Positions 34,901 to 42,293 of a stretch of DNA of 64,000 nucleotides are shown here, one piece after another (the first letter of the stretch is position 1; every line of letters starts with the position of its first letter). The notes under the pieces are model-generated. The model was not told where the DNA came from. It was given only the letters and a program-made list of their open reading frames with translations, and made no database searches. The translations under genes were made by a program, and so were the position numbers. The DNA comes from Alphaproteobacteria bacterium LSUCC0684 (lineage in GTDB: Bacteria; Pseudomonadota; Alphaproteobacteria; Puniceispirillales; UBA1172). The stretch spans positions 1,760,638 through 1,824,637 of the forward strand of contig CP166130.1 of the NCBI GenBank assembly GCA_041228335.1. Reading direction: 5' to 3'.

Positions 34901-35167
34901 CCGCACCATCAGGGTTTCAATATTATCTTCAGACAAAGGCGCATCTTGCCCTGCCCAATTGAGGCGGCGGGTGAGCAGATAATCACGTGTAATATCTTCT
35001 AAAATAACGGCACTGGTGCGACCTTTGCGGGCAGAATTAGCCTGTGCTTTAGTCAAAGGTTGCCAGCCCATTTTTGCCAGTAAAATCATGGCAGGCAATT
35101 GGCTTGTTGCAATTTCATCAGTTCGAAAAGTAGGAGTTCTGGTCATGATTTTGTTATGATGCCTCAT
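31961..35167 (-). CDS. hsdR: Type I restriction enzyme, R subunit
   Basis: The motor and nuclease subunit of a type I restriction complex. Length is 1068 residues from the first ATG, or 1061 from MTRTPTFRT (35146), which avoids overlap with the previous gene. The nuclease domain near residue 170 has RRPDIVLFVNGIPMAVIENKK (Asp...Glu-x-Lys type). The helicase part has Walker A HTQGSGKS near 340 and the DEGH box LVDEGHRSQYG near 440, with TGTPI and a RAIARVNR-like motif VI (LLQAIARVNRV). A helical C-terminal region for complex assembly follows. It looks intact. Confidence 0.95.
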   Translation of the reverse strand: MRHHNKIMTRTPTFRTDEIATSQLPAMILLAKMGWQPLTKAQANSARKGRTSAVILEDITRDYLLTRRLNWAGQDAPLSEDNIETLMVRLKNLPPATYGKQAEDKWDLLCLPQSVEQVINGTRRSHNVPMIDFDNPENNQFHMAAEFSVERSKSVDTRRPDIVLFVNGIPMAVIENKKSATDVAQGISQTIRNQKPDEIPHLYVYAQILMSVNKNENRYATTGTPAKLWNIWKENEIGDAILRALIDTPLSDDQRNALFSDDFAGERAFDDSQLGRLITDQDRALVGLCRPDRLLRLTREFILFDGPHKIISRFQQFEAVRKTVARVEGGGDRRGGVIWHTQGSGKSLTMVMLARALISHSTLNDARIVLVTDRVDLDKQIKGTFKNTGMSPKRAATGKELISLIAERKAGVITTIINKFEAAARDQLRDESSNVFILVDEGHRSQYGRFSAQMRRVFPNATYIAFTGTPIAKKDKNTMSEFGPIIDTYTMRDAVEDGAVVPLVYEGRLIKPDMDSKGLDTWFERLTIGLTDAQKADLKKKYAQANMLGKLDKVIACRAFDISEHFRANFKGTGLKAQLVAPSKAAALKYKAALDDIGHVTSEVLISSPDTREGHDAVDEAKATDEVVEFWQQMMNRYGDEEKYNEYIINQFKHGEDPEIIIVVSKLLTGFDAPRNTVLYLTRPMKEHNLLQAIARVNRVLDSDSDEFNTDKDEGYIVDYEGVLENLDEAFSHYDALAGYEEKDLEGLMRNVGEILDKLPQTHSHLRALFQSLDGNADEEAYEVFLADDAIREDFYCRLTAYGKALAAALGAARFYDETPEADIHRYKRDLKRFTNLRSAVKRRYAEEVDFSDYEKRIEKILHDHIGATDIELVIEPVNIFNLEMMKKTEEKLPSDRAKADFIAHSTKRTITEKMEENPALYKKLSDMLETLINDFIQGRYAEAEYLKRVRNIHSTVLSEGLEETPNALADDANAAAYHGYLLTGPTKDAGADEDTQIAFAKFISQTLDAYRNVPQLFQQTAKLNEIRLAIDNYMYDVLLDERGVSLSPEQMDIIIENIMTIAERRLS

Positions 35168-36050
35168 AGGATTGCTGGATAAGGGGTTTGGCCCGCTCTA
35201 AATCCGCGTCAGAAGAAATGGTGATTTCGATATTGCCTGTGCCGTAATGACCAATCTCACGGACATCACGGCTAAACCCTTCAATCAGTTCAATGTCATC
35301 AGGGTTGATTTGAATGAAAACCATAATGTTGTTTCTCTGATTACGCAGCTCAACACAGGCGAAGTTCTTAATGCGTTTAAAAGCCACATAGCGCTGTAGA
35401 TGTCTTTCCTGCACATCATCGCCGAGCGAGTGGAGGTAGTCGACCAACGCTTCATACCGTTCTTTCTGCTCGCTTGAAGCGGCGGCGATGATATCCTCAT
35501 GGTCTTTTTGTGTGCTGCGTCCGCTGCTATTTGATGGGGCTGTCGGCGTTGTGCCGGTGGTTGCGGTTAGCAAATCCAGCATCAGCAAATCATCGCCAAA
35601 TTTACGATAGCGGATAAGTTCAATATTCCGGTTCATCTGTTTGACCGCGTGCGTATCGTAACGCTTGAAATCTCCTGCGATACACACAAGGCGCGGGGCA
35701 GACCAGTCAATGGCGTCTGCTGCTTCTTTACCGATTTTTTCCATAACCAGCAGTTTGAAATCAGACTGGTTCTCCATCAGCAAGTCGAGATAGAACAAAC
35801 CCTGTACTATGATGGATTCATTTGTTTGGCGTTTATATTCAATGATGACAGGACAGTTATTTTCATCCAGCCCTAGTGTATCAATTCGCCCATCCTTGAT
35901 ACTGTATTCAGAGACTAGAAAGCGCACACCAATCAAGGCATCAAGGTTACGCTCAAATAGCGTTTGAAGTGACTTCTCCAGTTCTATAACCGCACCATTA
36001 ATTTCGTTCACAGTCTGGCCGTTGAGATTGAAGAGTTTGATATCGCTCAT
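35154..36050 (-). CDS. NucS-like/DUF5655 putative nuclease inside the RM operon
   Basis: A 298-residue protein. The N-terminal 150 residues resemble the NucS/DUF91-type nuclease fold: GRIDTLGLDENNCPVIIEYK gives Asp57, Glu71 and Lys73, the D...ExK pattern of PD-(D/E)xK enzymes. After a Thr/Ser/Pro linker (about 160-180), the C-terminal part resembles DUF5655 (YLHSLGDDVQERHLQRYVAFKRIKNFACVELR). The gene is inserted between hsdS and hsdR with overlaps on both sides, so it is made together with the restriction complex. A second DNA-cleaving activity is inferred. Confidence 0.8.
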   Translation of the reverse strand: MSDIKLFNLNGQTVNEINGAVIELEKSLQTLFERNLDALIGVRFLVSEYSIKDGRIDTLGLDENNCPVIIEYKRQTNESIIVQGLFYLDLLMENQSDFKLLVMEKIGKEAADAIDWSAPRLVCIAGDFKRYDTHAVKQMNRNIELIRYRKFGDDLLMLDLLTATTGTTPTAPSNSSGRSTQKDHEDIIAAASSEQKERYEALVDYLHSLGDDVQERHLQRYVAFKRIKNFACVELRNQRNNIMVFIQINPDDIELIEGFSRDVREIGHYGTGNIEITISSDADLERAKPLIQQSYEAS

Positions 36051-37204
36051 GCCGCCCCCTTCACGCGCAGCTTGCCCGTCAGCAATTGCTGCATTAGCCC
36101 ACGTTTTTGTTGTTTGAGAAGGTTGAGTTGAGAATCCAGTTTGAGAAGTTCTGATTGCGCTTCTTGCAAAACAAGAACTGCTCTTTTCAATTCATCATTG
36201 TCCATCGGAAAAGGTAAAGTAAATTTGAGAACAGATGACTTATCCACGGCTGTGAATGTGCTACCCTGTTGAACAGTTTTCCATTTTGCTTTCATCGCTA
36301 TCAGAGAAAAACGAATATAATCCCTACTCATTTCAGACTTTGGTTCAATGGCACAAAACCCTCGACCAATGCATAAGTCTGAGTCTGAAATAGCAATGTC
36401 CCCAACTGGCGCACGAACTGTCATTAAGACAGAACCTTTAGGCGCAATTTTTGACGGCTGAATGGTATATCTTGATGGATTAACAAAACCGTCTTTAATG
36501 TCATCTCCGCCACCTGCGAGAGGCAACCCTGTACCAACATCGTTATAGCTGGATGCTGGCGGTGATTGCCCCATTGTCACATTAGCAACTTTTTCTAATG
36601 AACATTCCTCTATTGAATTGAGGTTTCGTGAAAATTGGTCTGGTAGCCCTTCAAACAGCTTCTTCTTATGTAAAATGATAGATTGCAAATCACTTATCGC
36701 GGTGTCGCAATCGGTAAGGATTTCAACGATTTTCTGCTGCTCTGCAAGTTCAGGGAGCCATAATGAAAGCTGTGACAATTCTTGCGCATAAATATGAACA
36801 ACTGAATTGCCTGTAGCTAATTTAAATTTCTGTCTATTCAACTCCCATGAATTAAGCATATGAGCTAAATAAATAGGGTCTTGCCCATGCCCCCTTAAGA
36901 TAATTGTATCCCCGCCCACATATGTTTCTTCTTGCCCAACAAATGCTGATGCTTTCCCAATTTCTTCTGCTGTTTCACCAGAAGTGGGGAAAATAATGTC
37001 TCCATATTCTAACTTTTGTGCGTCTGCGGCAGCATCACTTGACACCCTTGAAATAGGGTTACGGATAACCTCACCATATTCGGTGTAGATTTCAGCATAT
37101 CGGATGCAGGATAGACCGCCTTCGTCAACAAGGTCAGATTTAGCTATACCTTTACCACGAATGAAGTTGCCCAACGTACCCAACTGAACTATTGCGTCGC
37201 TCAT
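36047..37204 (-). CDS. hsdS: Type I restriction enzyme, specificity subunit
   Basis: A 385-residue DNA-recognition subunit with two target recognition domains (about residues 5-150 and 200-350). Each is followed by a helical spacer (LPELAEQQKIVEILTDCDTAISDLQ and the C-terminal AVLVLQEAQSELLKLDSQLNLLKQQKRGLMQQLLTGKLRV). The layout is the standard full-length HsdS, so a bipartite target is expected; the bases cannot be read from the sequence. It overlaps hsdM and the nuclease gene by 4 bp each. Confidence 0.94.
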   Translation of the reverse strand: MSDAIVQLGTLGNFIRGKGIAKSDLVDEGGLSCIRYAEIYTEYGEVIRNPISRVSSDAAADAQKLEYGDIIFPTSGETAEEIGKASAFVGQEETYVGGDTIILRGHGQDPIYLAHMLNSWELNRQKFKLATGNSVVHIYAQELSQLSLWLPELAEQQKIVEILTDCDTAISDLQSIILHKKKLFEGLPDQFSRNLNSIEECSLEKVANVTMGQSPPASSYNDVGTGLPLAGGGDDIKDGFVNPSRYTIQPSKIAPKGSVLMTVRAPVGDIAISDSDLCIGRGFCAIEPKSEMSRDYIRFSLIAMKAKWKTVQQGSTFTAVDKSSVLKFTLPFPMDNDELKRAVLVLQEAQSELLKLDSQLNLLKQQKRGLMQQLLTGKLRVKGAA

Positions 37205-38727
37205 ACCCCCAGCTCCTTCAGATGCTGGCGCAGGCGCGCGCGGGTCTCGGCCAGTTCTTTGTCAAGCCTGTCAATCTCGGCTTGAACGGCGGCAAGGTCG
37301 ATTTCTTCTTCCTCTTCGAACGTATCCACATAACGCGGGATGTTGAGGTTAAAGCCGTTCTCCACCACCTCATCAAAACTGGCCAGATGGGCGAATTTCC
37401 CCACCTCTTCCCGCGCTTCAACTGCAGCGACAATCTTGTCAATATGCGCATCAGTCAGGGTGTTCTGGTTACGGCCGGATTCGAACTCGTTACTGGCATC
37501 AACAAACAGGATATCTTTCTGGTCTGTCAGCGCGCCGCCTGCTTCCCGCCGCAAATCAAAGACCAGCAAGGCAACTGGAATAGCGGCGGTGGAGAACAGC
37601 TTTTCCGGCAAGCCAATGACGGCATCAAGCAGGTTTTCTTTCAACACCGCTTCACGGATACGCCCTTCGGCCGCGCCGCGGAACAACACCCCATGCGGGA
37701 CCACAACCACCACCCGGCCAGATTGCCGCTTGGCGGTGGCCAGCATATGCAGGATAAACGCCCAGTCGCCCTTTGATTTGGGCGGCACGCCGCGACCAAA
37801 ACGGCCATATTGGTCTGATGCGGCATCCTCTGCCCCCCATTTATCAAGGCTGAATGGCGGGTTGGCAACCACACGGTCAAAGCGCATCAGGCGGCCTTCA
37901 TCCAGCAATTTGGGGTCATTAATCGTATCGCCCCATTCAAGCACCGCATCATCAACGCCATGCAAGAACATATTCATCTTGGCCAATGCCAGCGTGCCGC
38001 CATTCTTTTCCTGCCCGAACAGGCGGCAGGCACCGCCTTCAACCTCACGCCCGGTATCAAGGGCCAATGAGCCTGACCCGCAAGTAGGGTCACATATCAG
38101 ATTGCCGGGTTCTGGTTTCGCCAGTTTGGCGACCAATCGGCGAACCGGTGAAGGGGTGTAAAACTCACCTGCCTTCTTGCCCGCATCACTTCCGAAGCGT
38201 TCAATCAGATACATATAGGCTTCACCAATAATATCTTCCTGAATACGAGATGGGCGCAAATCAAGACGGGGGTTCGCGAAATCTTCCAGCAGGTTTTTCA
38301 GCAGCCTGTTGCGGTCTTTGGTGGTGCCCAATTTTTGGTTATTGAAATCGATGTCTTGAAATACGCCATTCAGTTTCGGGCGGTTCGCCGCTTCAATCTT
38401 TTCAATGGCGATGTTAATCAACTCACCCACATTATCCGCATTGCGGCTTTGATGCAGGGCGGTGAAGGACGCATCCTCAGGCAGAATAAAGCGTTCCAGA
38501 CGCATGGCTCGCTCCACGCGTTCCGCATTGCCGTTATATTGTGCCATATACTCATCATAATGGTCGCGCCAAACATCAGAGATGTATTTGATGAACAGCA
38601 TCACCAGAATGTAGTCCTTGTATTGACCACCATCGATAACGCCGCGGAAGGTATCGCACGCCCGCCAACAGATATCATTTACTTCCTGTTGAGTCAGTTT
38701 TTCGTTGTTTGGTGTTTTGTCTGCCAT
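37201..38727 (-). CDS. hsdM: Type I restriction enzyme, methyltransferase subunit
   Basis: A 508-residue adenine-N6 methyltransferase that protects host DNA and forms the complex core. The HsdM N-terminal helical domain occupies about residues 1-150 (CWRACDTFRGVIDGGQYKDY). The AdoMet motif I is DPTCGSGSLAL near 215 and the catalytic NPPF motif is near 290 (VVANPPFSLDKWG). A coiled-coil C-terminus ends near QHLKELGV. It follows the short S-like gene by 8 bp and overlaps hsdS by 4 bp. It looks intact. Confidence 0.95.
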   Translation of the reverse strand: MADKTPNNEKLTQQEVNDICWRACDTFRGVIDGGQYKDYILVMLFIKYISDVWRDHYDEYMAQYNGNAERVERAMRLERFILPEDASFTALHQSRNADNVGELINIAIEKIEAANRPKLNGVFQDIDFNNQKLGTTKDRNRLLKNLLEDFANPRLDLRPSRIQEDIIGEAYMYLIERFGSDAGKKAGEFYTPSPVRRLVAKLAKPEPGNLICDPTCGSGSLALDTGREVEGGACRLFGQEKNGGTLALAKMNMFLHGVDDAVLEWGDTINDPKLLDEGRLMRFDRVVANPPFSLDKWGAEDAASDQYGRFGRGVPPKSKGDWAFILHMLATAKRQSGRVVVVVPHGVLFRGAAEGRIREAVLKENLLDAVIGLPEKLFSTAAIPVALLVFDLRREAGGALTDQKDILFVDASNEFESGRNQNTLTDAHIDKIVAAVEAREEVGKFAHLASFDEVVENGFNLNIPRYVDTFEEEEEIDLAAVQAEIDRLDKELAETRARLRQHLKELGV

Positions 38728-38735
38728 CTTGTCCT

Positions 38736-39284
38736 CTATCGGTTGAATACGCTGCTGCGAAGGTATTCTTCAGCTGCATAAAAATAGTCAGCGGCCAGTT
38801 CTTTGCCAGCATCGATTTCATCACTCACTTGAATGATTTTTTCCTGAGATGCTCTATCAGGCATTGGCACATCTAGGTTACGTAAATCTCGAATGGAAAC
38901 GCTCTTTATCATATGCGTTTGTTGAGTCATTCGGTCAAAATTAGTGTTATTTAACACCCATGCCAAATATCGCGGTATGACATCAGAATGTGGCCGCACC
39001 ACAATAAATCCATTTGTAACGATAGTTTGTTCGGGTTCATGCATTAGTGCAAAAGCTTCTAAAACGTGACCACGGGATTTGAACAACACATCACCCTTTC
39101 GAATAAATTTGTCAGGGTTGCTAACGCTCATATCAGTCCGTTTCAGGCCGGTTAACTTGATGTGCTCTTTTGATACATCCCGAAGCTGAATTACAGTTGT
39201 GCTGCCTAACTCGGCAAAGTTTTGACTGCTTAAGGAGAAACCCGTAAACAATTCACCGCATTCTGAAATCTTTCGCTTTGCCAT
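38736..39284 (-). CDS. Half-length HsdS-like protein
   Basis: A 182-residue protein from ATG 39284 (MAKRKISECGELFTGFSLSS); a TTG seven codons upstream is less likely. It has the fold signs of one target recognition domain: TVIQLRDVS, FIRKGDVLFKSRG, VTNGFIVVRPHSDVIPRYLAWVLNN, then VSIRDLRNLDVPMPDRASQEKIIQVSDEID and one spacer helix. There is no second domain. It lies directly upstream of hsdM in the same operon as a full hsdS, so the complex could exchange or share recognition parts. The function is inferred. Confidence 0.75.
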   Translation of the reverse strand: MAKRKISECGELFTGFSLSSQNFAELGSTTVIQLRDVSKEHIKLTGLKRTDMSVSNPDKFIRKGDVLFKSRGHVLEAFALMHEPEQTIVTNGFIVVRPHSDVIPRYLAWVLNNTNFDRMTQQTHMIKSVSIRDLRNLDVPMPDRASQEKIIQVSDEIDAGKELAADYFYAAEEYLRSSVFNR

Positions 39285-39317
39285 TACACTAATCCTGCTT
39301 GCCAAGCATCCTAAACG

Positions 39318-39656
39318 TTAATGCCAAGTTTTTTTGACACGTTTCCGATAATGGCGACCTGCTTTCCCCGATTTCATATGCATTACGGTAACCACTTTGG
39401 TTTCGTCATTATCATTACTTACCACCACAGATTTGCCCGTGATTTTTTCAACCATTTTTGGTGCCAGCGTCCCTTCCTCTCCCAGACGGATTGCGCATCG
39501 CTTTGTTACCGATACGGAGACCAATCCCTTGCCAACGGGGACTTCTTTATCGGCATATCGAATGATGGTTGTTACCACCGATTTTCTTATGCCTCTTTGC
39601 TGCAACCTTACTGTTGCATGTGCGCCAAATTCGATATCGTCAAACGTTTCGTCCAT
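39318..39656 (-). CDS. DUF4258-like small protein at head of RM operon
   Basis: A 112-residue basic protein whose N-terminal half fits the DUF4258 pattern (FGAHATVRLQQRGIRKSVVTTIIRYAD) and whose end is very basic (GRHYRKRVKKTWH). DUF4258 is linked to small RNase-toxin-like folds, but its function is open. It precedes the half-length S gene by 33 bp on the same strand and is probably the first gene of the operon, so a regulator or toxin-like addition to the restriction system is possible. Confidence 0.65.
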   Translation of the reverse strand: MDETFDDIEFGAHATVRLQQRGIRKSVVTTIIRYADKEVPVGKGLVSVSVTKRCAIRLGEEGTLAPKMVEKITGKSVVVSNDNDETKVVTVMHMKSGKAGRHYRKRVKKTWH

Positions 39657-39809
39657 GATTTTTGACCTTTCGTTTCTGCCTACAATTGTCGTTATGACAC
39701 TTGATTATACCATTGTCAACACCTAATTTCGTATTTCTGCATATTGTAGGACAAAAATAAATTACAGAATACCCCAAGTAAGGGCCGCCCCAACCAACCT
39801 TAGGGGTAT
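39657..39809. promoter_or_regulatory. Divergent promoter region, RM operon and polymerase-like gene
   Basis: The region separates the minus-strand RM operon from the plus-strand polymerase-like gene. It holds an inverted repeat TGTC-N5-GACA (39687-39699). On the plus strand TTGATT-N17-TAATTT is possible; on the minus strand TTGACA-N17-CATAAC. These elements overlap, so a single regulator could control both directions. Confidence 0.35.
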
Positions 39810-41237
39810 ATGAATGGTGATGATATGAACAATACAAAGCAAAGAGAGACGCTAACCACTCTCCTCAACGACAAGAATAGCGAACGATACATCAACGAAG
39901 AAGAGATTGAGATTTATGAGACTGGAGGCTTCTTTGAAGATGATGAAGACTGGCATTGTTTCATTCGAGAAAGAAAAGCACAAAGCCTTGATTACTCTCG
40001 CCCCTTGAACTTGAACATTATGGCCTCTAGTACAAAATGCACTTCTGGCATCAATGAACTGAGCCAGCGCATCCTAAGCCATACCAATAGGCGACTATAT
40101 CAGCCCAGCCGAATACAGTTGAACTGTCTGCTGGCAAATCTGTTTTTCAATTATGCGCAGTCATCCAATCTTTGGACAATTGTGTCACGTGCACATGAAG
40201 GTGCCATCATCAAAAAATACAACCCAATGGGCCTGAACAATGAAACGATGGCCCGCCTGTGTGATGCGATGGCTGACCTGCAGTTTCTGGATAAGGAAAT
40301 TGGCTATCGAGAAACAAGCAAAGGCAAAAAGGATGGCCACCTAACCAGAATAAGAGCCACTGAGGACTTAATCAAACTGCTAAAGAATCATGGATGGGAA
40401 CACAGTATCCTGCATTACCACCCTGACACGATTCCAGTCGTTATGAAAGAAACGCCAGAGGGGAGAAAGACCAGCAAGCCAGTTGACTATGTGGATACTG
40501 AAACAACAAAGACTACCAGCGAACTGCTTTGGGATTATCATCACTTTCTGCGGAGACGAGAGATACTTCTGCCAACATTACTTGGCGATAAGGTTCCTGA
40601 CCTTATCTTTATGCGGCAAATCTTCAGCAATAACTCATGGCAGGAAGGTGGCCGTCTGTTTGGCGGGGCCTATCAGCAGCTGTCTGAAGACGAGAGAGAA
40701 ACCATTACGATTGATGGCGACCCGGTTGTAGAAATAGATATAGCGTCTTGCCATGCAACAATGGCTTTTGCAGAGGCAGGTCGAGATTGGTTCAAAACCA
40801 GCAATCAAGATATTTACCAGCGTGATAACCTTTCTCGCTGGCCTCGAAACGTCATTAAACGAGCGTTCAATATTGCCATTAATACCGAAAATAAGAAAAA
40901 AGCTATTTCAGCCCTCACCAATGCAGATAATAAAGAAGGCTGGTTTCATAACCACAAGCACCTAAAGACACCGGGCTGGCAGAAGGTGCTGCTAGATGAG
41001 ATGCAAGATGCATATCCTGAAATAACCCACCTCTTTTTTAAAAGAAGAGGCATGGTCTACATGCGGCAGGAAGGTGAGATAGGCTTGCGCATCATTGCAG
41101 ATGGTATGAATCGCGGCATACCTGTTCTTACCCTGCATGACAGCTTCATTGCCCCTAAACAACATGAAGCTACTTTATGTGCCATCATTTCAGATGCTTT
41201 TGAAACTGTGGTTGGAATTAGTTGTCATCTGAAGTGA
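39810..41237 (+). CDS. Polymerase-like protein (family A/T7 RNAP-type motifs), unrecognised
   Basis: A 475-residue protein. The N-terminal 270 residues are helical and match no family I can name. The C-terminal half has three motifs in the order and spacing of single-subunit polymerases. Motif A is VVEIDIASCHATMAF with Asp310. Motif B is RNVIKRAFNIAINTE with Lys350 and Arg351. Motif C is LTLHDSF with His443-Asp444, as in T7 RNA polymerase and family A DNA polymerases. A GGRLFGG stretch precedes motif A. No exonuclease domain is seen. ATG 39810 follows AGGGG. It sits between the RM promoter and the convergent integrase (20-bp overlap). A replication or priming role for the element is inferred. 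Confidence 0.75.
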   Translation: MNGDDMNNTKQRETLTTLLNDKNSERYINEEEIEIYETGGFFEDDEDWHCFIRERKAQSLDYSRPLNLNIMASSTKCTSGINELSQRILSHTNRRLYQPSRIQLNCLLANLFFNYAQSSNLWTIVSRAHEGAIIKKYNPMGLNNETMARLCDAMADLQFLDKEIGYRETSKGKKDGHLTRIRATEDLIKLLKNHGWEHSILHYHPDTIPVVMKETPEGRKTSKPVDYVDTETTKTTSELLWDYHHFLRRREILLPTLLGDKVPDLIFMRQIFSNNSWQEGGRLFGGAYQQLSEDERETITIDGDPVVEIDIASCHATMAFAEAGRDWFKTSNQDIYQRDNLSRWPRNVIKRAFNIAINTENKKKAISALTNADNKEGWFHNHKHLKTPGWQKVLLDEMQDAYPEITHLFFKRRGMVYMRQEGEIGLRIIADGMNRGIPVLTLHDSFIAPKQHEATLCAIISDAFETVVGISCHLK

Positions 41238-42210
41238 CCCTCGTTAATTTGCGTCTCAGCATCTGAACATCCGCATGGGCATATCTCAGCAACATTGTTG
41301 GGGTTTGATGCCCGGTGATAGATGCAACTTCCGGCACAGTTAAACCCATCTCGAAAAATCGTGATGTGGCCTCATGGCGTAAATCATGTAAGCGCAGGTC
41401 TAATATGCCCGTGCGTTTCCTCAACCGCTGCCAAGCAGATTTTACTGCCTCATAATTGGTTGGCAAAATCCTGTCTGATGTCCGAGATATCGATAAAATC
41501 ACCTGATTAGCGCGAGGCGTTAGCGGAACAAATCTGTCTCGCCCATTCTTGGTATCAATAAGATGCAGGATGGCCTCTTCCTCATTCCAGTCAGCCCATT
41601 TCAGTTTCAACATCTCCCCTGCCCTCATCCCAGTCTCAACAGCAAGCAAAATCAGAGCAGGCATATAAGCACTTCCAGACTCGTTTGCAGCCGCCAGCAA
41701 CACATCCAACTCTCCAGCCTTCAGACGCCTGTCACGGGGCTTTGAAGGGGCAGGAAACCGCACTTTATCAAGAGGATTTTCCTTAATACTCACACCCCAT
41801 TCAGATGAGGCTATGTTCAATGCATGCCTTATAATTTGCAGGTCATATGCTGCTGCCCTTTGTCCATCTAGAAGCCTTCTATCTCTGAATTTGGACAGCG
41901 TTTCGGGTGTAAGGTCACGGATACGATATTGACTGATAGGGTCTTTTAAAAGGCGTGCTATTCGCCTGCTTTCACTTGCTGCTGACTTTTTCTGAGGCGT
42001 TACCTCTGCCGCATATCTTCCCAGCAACTCTGTAAGGGTCTCTTTGACAGGCAGGGCGATGCCAGCCTCTGATGCATTAAGACGAACCTCTTGGCTTCGT
42101 CCCCATGCTATTGCCTCTTCTCTGCGGTGAAATGTTTTTGTGATACTAGAATAGCCTGCGCGTCTTATCTGCACCTGCCATTTATTTCCCCTTTTACGTA
42201 TGTTTGCCAT
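41218..42210 (-). CDS. int: Tyrosine integrase of element C, intact
   Basis: A 330-residue site-specific recombinase from ATG 42210 (MANIRKRGNKWQVQIRR); the frame is open 28 codons further, up to the tRNA, but that extension lacks a good start. An N-terminal arm-binding domain (residues 1-55) is followed by a SAM-like core-binding domain (about 60-160) and a catalytic domain with Arg in ETGMRAGEML, LRLHDLRHEA, TGHQTPTMLLRYAH and the tyrosine in RYAH. It reads away from the tRNA, 84 bp from it. All catalytic residues are present, so element C may still excise. Confidence 0.93.
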   Translation of the reverse strand: MANIRKRGNKWQVQIRRAGYSSITKTFHRREEAIAWGRSQEVRLNASEAGIALPVKETLTELLGRYAAEVTPQKKSAASESRRIARLLKDPISQYRIRDLTPETLSKFRDRRLLDGQRAAAYDLQIIRHALNIASSEWGVSIKENPLDKVRFPAPSKPRDRRLKAGELDVLLAAANESGSAYMPALILLAVETGMRAGEMLKLKWADWNEEEAILHLIDTKNGRDRFVPLTPRANQVILSISRTSDRILPTNYEAVKSAWQRLRKRTGILDLRLHDLRHEATSRFFEMGLTVPEVASITGHQTPTMLLRYAHADVQMLRRKLTRVTSDDN

Positions 42211-42226
42211 ATCAAACACCCCTTGT

Positions 42227-42247
42227 GTGTGGCAAGGGTGTGGCAAG
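42227..42247. repeat. Paired GTGTGGCAAG repeats, right end of element C
   Basis: GTGTGGCAAG occurs at 42227 and 42238, 11 bp apart, between the integrase start and the tRNA. The core TGTGGCA and its spacing match the pair at the left end of the element (30975-30992). They are probable arm-type binding sites of the integrase. Confidence 0.6.
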
Positions 42248-42293
42248 ACGGCTTTGTGCCGACCATCAACAAACAAAAATCGTAGGAAAATCA

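Larger units (their letters stand above)
30899..42293. mobile_element. Element C: 11.4-kb integrated element, integrase intact
   Basis: The element lies between two complete tRNA-Met genes (30822-30898 and 42294-42370). It has an intact tyrosine integrase next to the right attachment site, a polymerase-like gene, and a seven-gene minus-strand operon for a type I restriction system. Paired TGTGGCA repeats with 11-bp spacing occur inside both ends. It has no conjugation or capsid genes. Confidence 0.75.

Noticed and set aside
17651-42293. A prophage or conjugative element
   Set aside because: No capsid, portal, terminase, relaxase or type IV secretion gene is visible; the elements are small integrase-plus-cargo types.
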